Source: Vibrio anguillarum (GTDB lineage Bacteria > Pseudomonadota > Gammaproteobacteria > Enterobacterales > Vibrionaceae). Taken from it: a stretch of 54,764 bases of DNA. Under the pieces are notes generated by a model. That model was given only the letters and a program-made list of their open reading frames with translations, did no database searches and was not told where the DNA came from. Below are positions 53,680-54,764 of this stretch, one piece after another. Location: positions 1 through 54,764 of the forward strand of contig NZ_JAHGUP010000014.1 in NCBI RefSeq assembly GCF_001989995.2, in the 5' to 3' direction. Position 1 is the first letter of the stretch. Every line of letters begins with the position of its first letter. The position numbers and the translations under genes are program-made.

Positions 53680-54591
53680 TTAGCGGCACACGTAGTCCAA
53701 AGCACCAACAATGGCGGCGACTTGTGCGTCATTACACTCTTGCGCTGTGACTTTTGGGCTATCTGGGTACACTTCGGTGGTGGTGCCGAAGTAGCAATTT
53801 GTGATGCCACCGCATAACCCTAATGCTTTCATTGAGTAATTAATTACTCCCTCTTGAGTGATCGGAGAGCCGATGATCTCGCCTTTACTATCGGCTGGTG
53901 CAATGTGCGTGACTTTGCGTACCGATTCAATAATGGCTGCTTGGAATTCTGGCTGCGGATTTTCCGTATCGCCGACAGTATAAAACCCATCGGGAATTGT
54001 ATCGGCTTCATATCCAATGCCATCGCGCGCTGCTAGTGCAGGGCGAAACTCGCTTTCATCACTGTCTGTAGTTTCATGTAAATCAATATGCACCAACACG
54101 TCACCTAAGCTTGCGACCCAGCGCATTAAGCTTGCCGACTCTTCGGCTGGGCTATTGGTGTAAAATGAGCGATTAGGGTCAAGCGCTGATGGGTTCCAAC
54201 GATTGATCGTTTCATAGCCCCAAGGGCTTACGCACGGGGCAACGGCAATGTTGAAATGAGATTGATAGTGCTGTGCTTGAGTCGCTAAAAACTGCAACGC
54301 GCCGTGCACTCCGCTGGTTTCGTAACCGTGTACGCCACCTGTGATCAACACCGTTGGTTTGTCAGGGTTCCATGAGCGACTTTTTAAGGCAAATAATGGG
54401 TAGCGATCTTTGTCTATTGATAGTGCACCGTATTGCTCTACCTCAAAATCCGTTGCCAAAGCGTTAATCTTCGGCACGACTTCTTGCTGATATTCTCGTT
54501 TAATCGTCGTTTGCGCGAGCCACGCTTCGCGTTCGGTTTGCGTCCATTTTTGTCCGGGAGTACCTATAGGGTAATAGTGAGAGTGCTGCAT
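53680..54591 (-). CDS. M14-family zinc carboxypeptidase/deacylase-like protein
   Basis: A 303-residue cytoplasmic protein with zinc-site motif G-G-V-H-G-Y-E-T-S-G (His and Glu of HxxE near residue 89), a second His in H-I-D-L-H-E near residue 170, and a likely catalytic Glu in T-T-T-E-V-Y-P near residue 272. It belongs to the M14 group that includes succinylglutamate desuccinylase-like enzymes. Substrate unknown. No signal peptide. Confidence 0.92.
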   Translation of the reverse strand: MQHSHYYPIGTPGQKWTQTEREAWLAQTTIKREYQQEVVPKINALATDFEVEQYGALSIDKDRYPLFALKSRSWNPDKPTVLITGGVHGYETSGVHGALQFLATQAQHYQSHFNIAVAPCVSPWGYETINRWNPSALDPNRSFYTNSPAEESASLMRWVASLGDVLVHIDLHETTDSDESEFRPALAARDGIGYEADTIPDGFYTVGDTENPQPEFQAAIIESVRKVTHIAPADSKGEIIGSPITQEGVINYSMKALGLCGGITNCYFGTTTEVYPDSPKVTAQECNDAQVAAIVGALDYVCR

Positions 54592-54677
54592 GACATTCCT
54601 TTAAATCTCGGTGTAATGGACCAGAAGCTTAATGCGCAGATTAACCTGATGCAACACTCTTACCTTGATACAAGAGC

Positions 54678-54764
54678 ATATATACCCTTCCTACTTTTGA
54701 AGCCGCAGCGGTGTTGGCTACGTTCGTTCACCCCAATCACATAGTTTGCCTATGCTCATGGGGA
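54678..54764. repeat. Vibrio dispersed intergenic repeat, cut by window edge
   Basis: The stretch from TATATACCCTTCC to the right end, including GTTCACCCCAATCACATAG and CTATGCTCATGGGGA, is a sequence seen over and over in Vibrio and Photobacterium intergenic regions (recognised from memory). The inner CACATAG/CTATGCTCATG part can fold on itself. Confidence 0.7.

Noticed and set aside
1..54764. Prophage, transposon or integron content
   Set aside because: No transposase, integrase, phage structural gene or terminal repeats were found; gene order looks like conserved chromosome II backbone.

Overview
The window reads as a piece of a Vibrio genome, most likely chromosome II of Vibrio anguillarum or its close relative V. 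ordalii. Three things point there. Gene order on the left (SulP transporter, CBM48 protein, ShyA endopeptidase, GGDEF/EAL protein, LysR plus MFS pump) and on the right (VdcA-type cyclase, YjbR, CheV, PpiC, VpsT, malK/malEFG, MicX) matches what I recall of the V. cholerae small chromosome. A LuxI/LuxR pair closely resembles VanI/VanR. There is a textbook Qrr small RNA. All identifications come from reading the sequence; no database search was run.

Layout. 1-3.1 kb: a periplasmic pterin-binding-like protein translationally coupled to a membrane diguanylate cyclase that runs off the left edge, then a YjiH-type membrane protein. 3.5-9.0 kb: SulP anion transporter, CBM48 protein, ShyA, GGDEF/EAL protein. 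9.2-18.3 kb: LysR/MFS pair, two small proteins, a double thioredoxin-fold glutaredoxin, a DMT exporter, a candidate sigma54-dependent small RNA, an OmpU-like porin, a FAH-family hydrolase, and AzlCD with an AraC regulator. 18.4-28.4 kb: phosphohexomutase, a four-gene polar amino-acid ABC transporter, aroG, DUF2850, ppnP, an orphan binding protein, pirin. 28.3-34.8 kb: two membrane diguanylate cyclases, LysR/EamA, a periplasmic DUF3541-like protein, and a Qrr RNA with its sigma54 promoter and LuxO site. 34.9-41.3 kb: a ScfR/RamB-like regulator divergent from a free-standing malate-synthase-G-like domain, vdcA, yjbR, cheV, ppiC, vpsT. 41.3-47.1 kb: maltose transport (malK divergent from malEFG) with the MicX RNA in the 3' region. 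47.2-54.8 kb: a small protein, a thioesterase, vanI/vanR with a lux box, glpR, a PAS-GGDEF cyclase, an EamA/AraC pair, an M14 peptidase and a Vibrio dispersed repeat cut by the right edge.

How it fits together. The dominant theme is signalling that controls lifestyle. Six GGDEF proteins, one of them also carrying an EAL domain, lie in 55 kb together with the c-di-GMP receptor VpsT. Both a Qrr RNA (LuxO phosphorelay) and an acyl-homoserine-lactone system are present. Nutrient uptake (maltodextrin, polar amino acids, sulfate/bicarbonate-type anions) and small exporters paired with their own regulators fill the rest. The points most worth following are: the unassigned sigma54 small RNA at 14.1 kb; a 16-bp repeat that looks like the AraC operator of azlCD; the Asn in VpsT's c-di-GMP motif; the lone malate-synthase-G domain; and an orphan two-way terminator beside the lux box.
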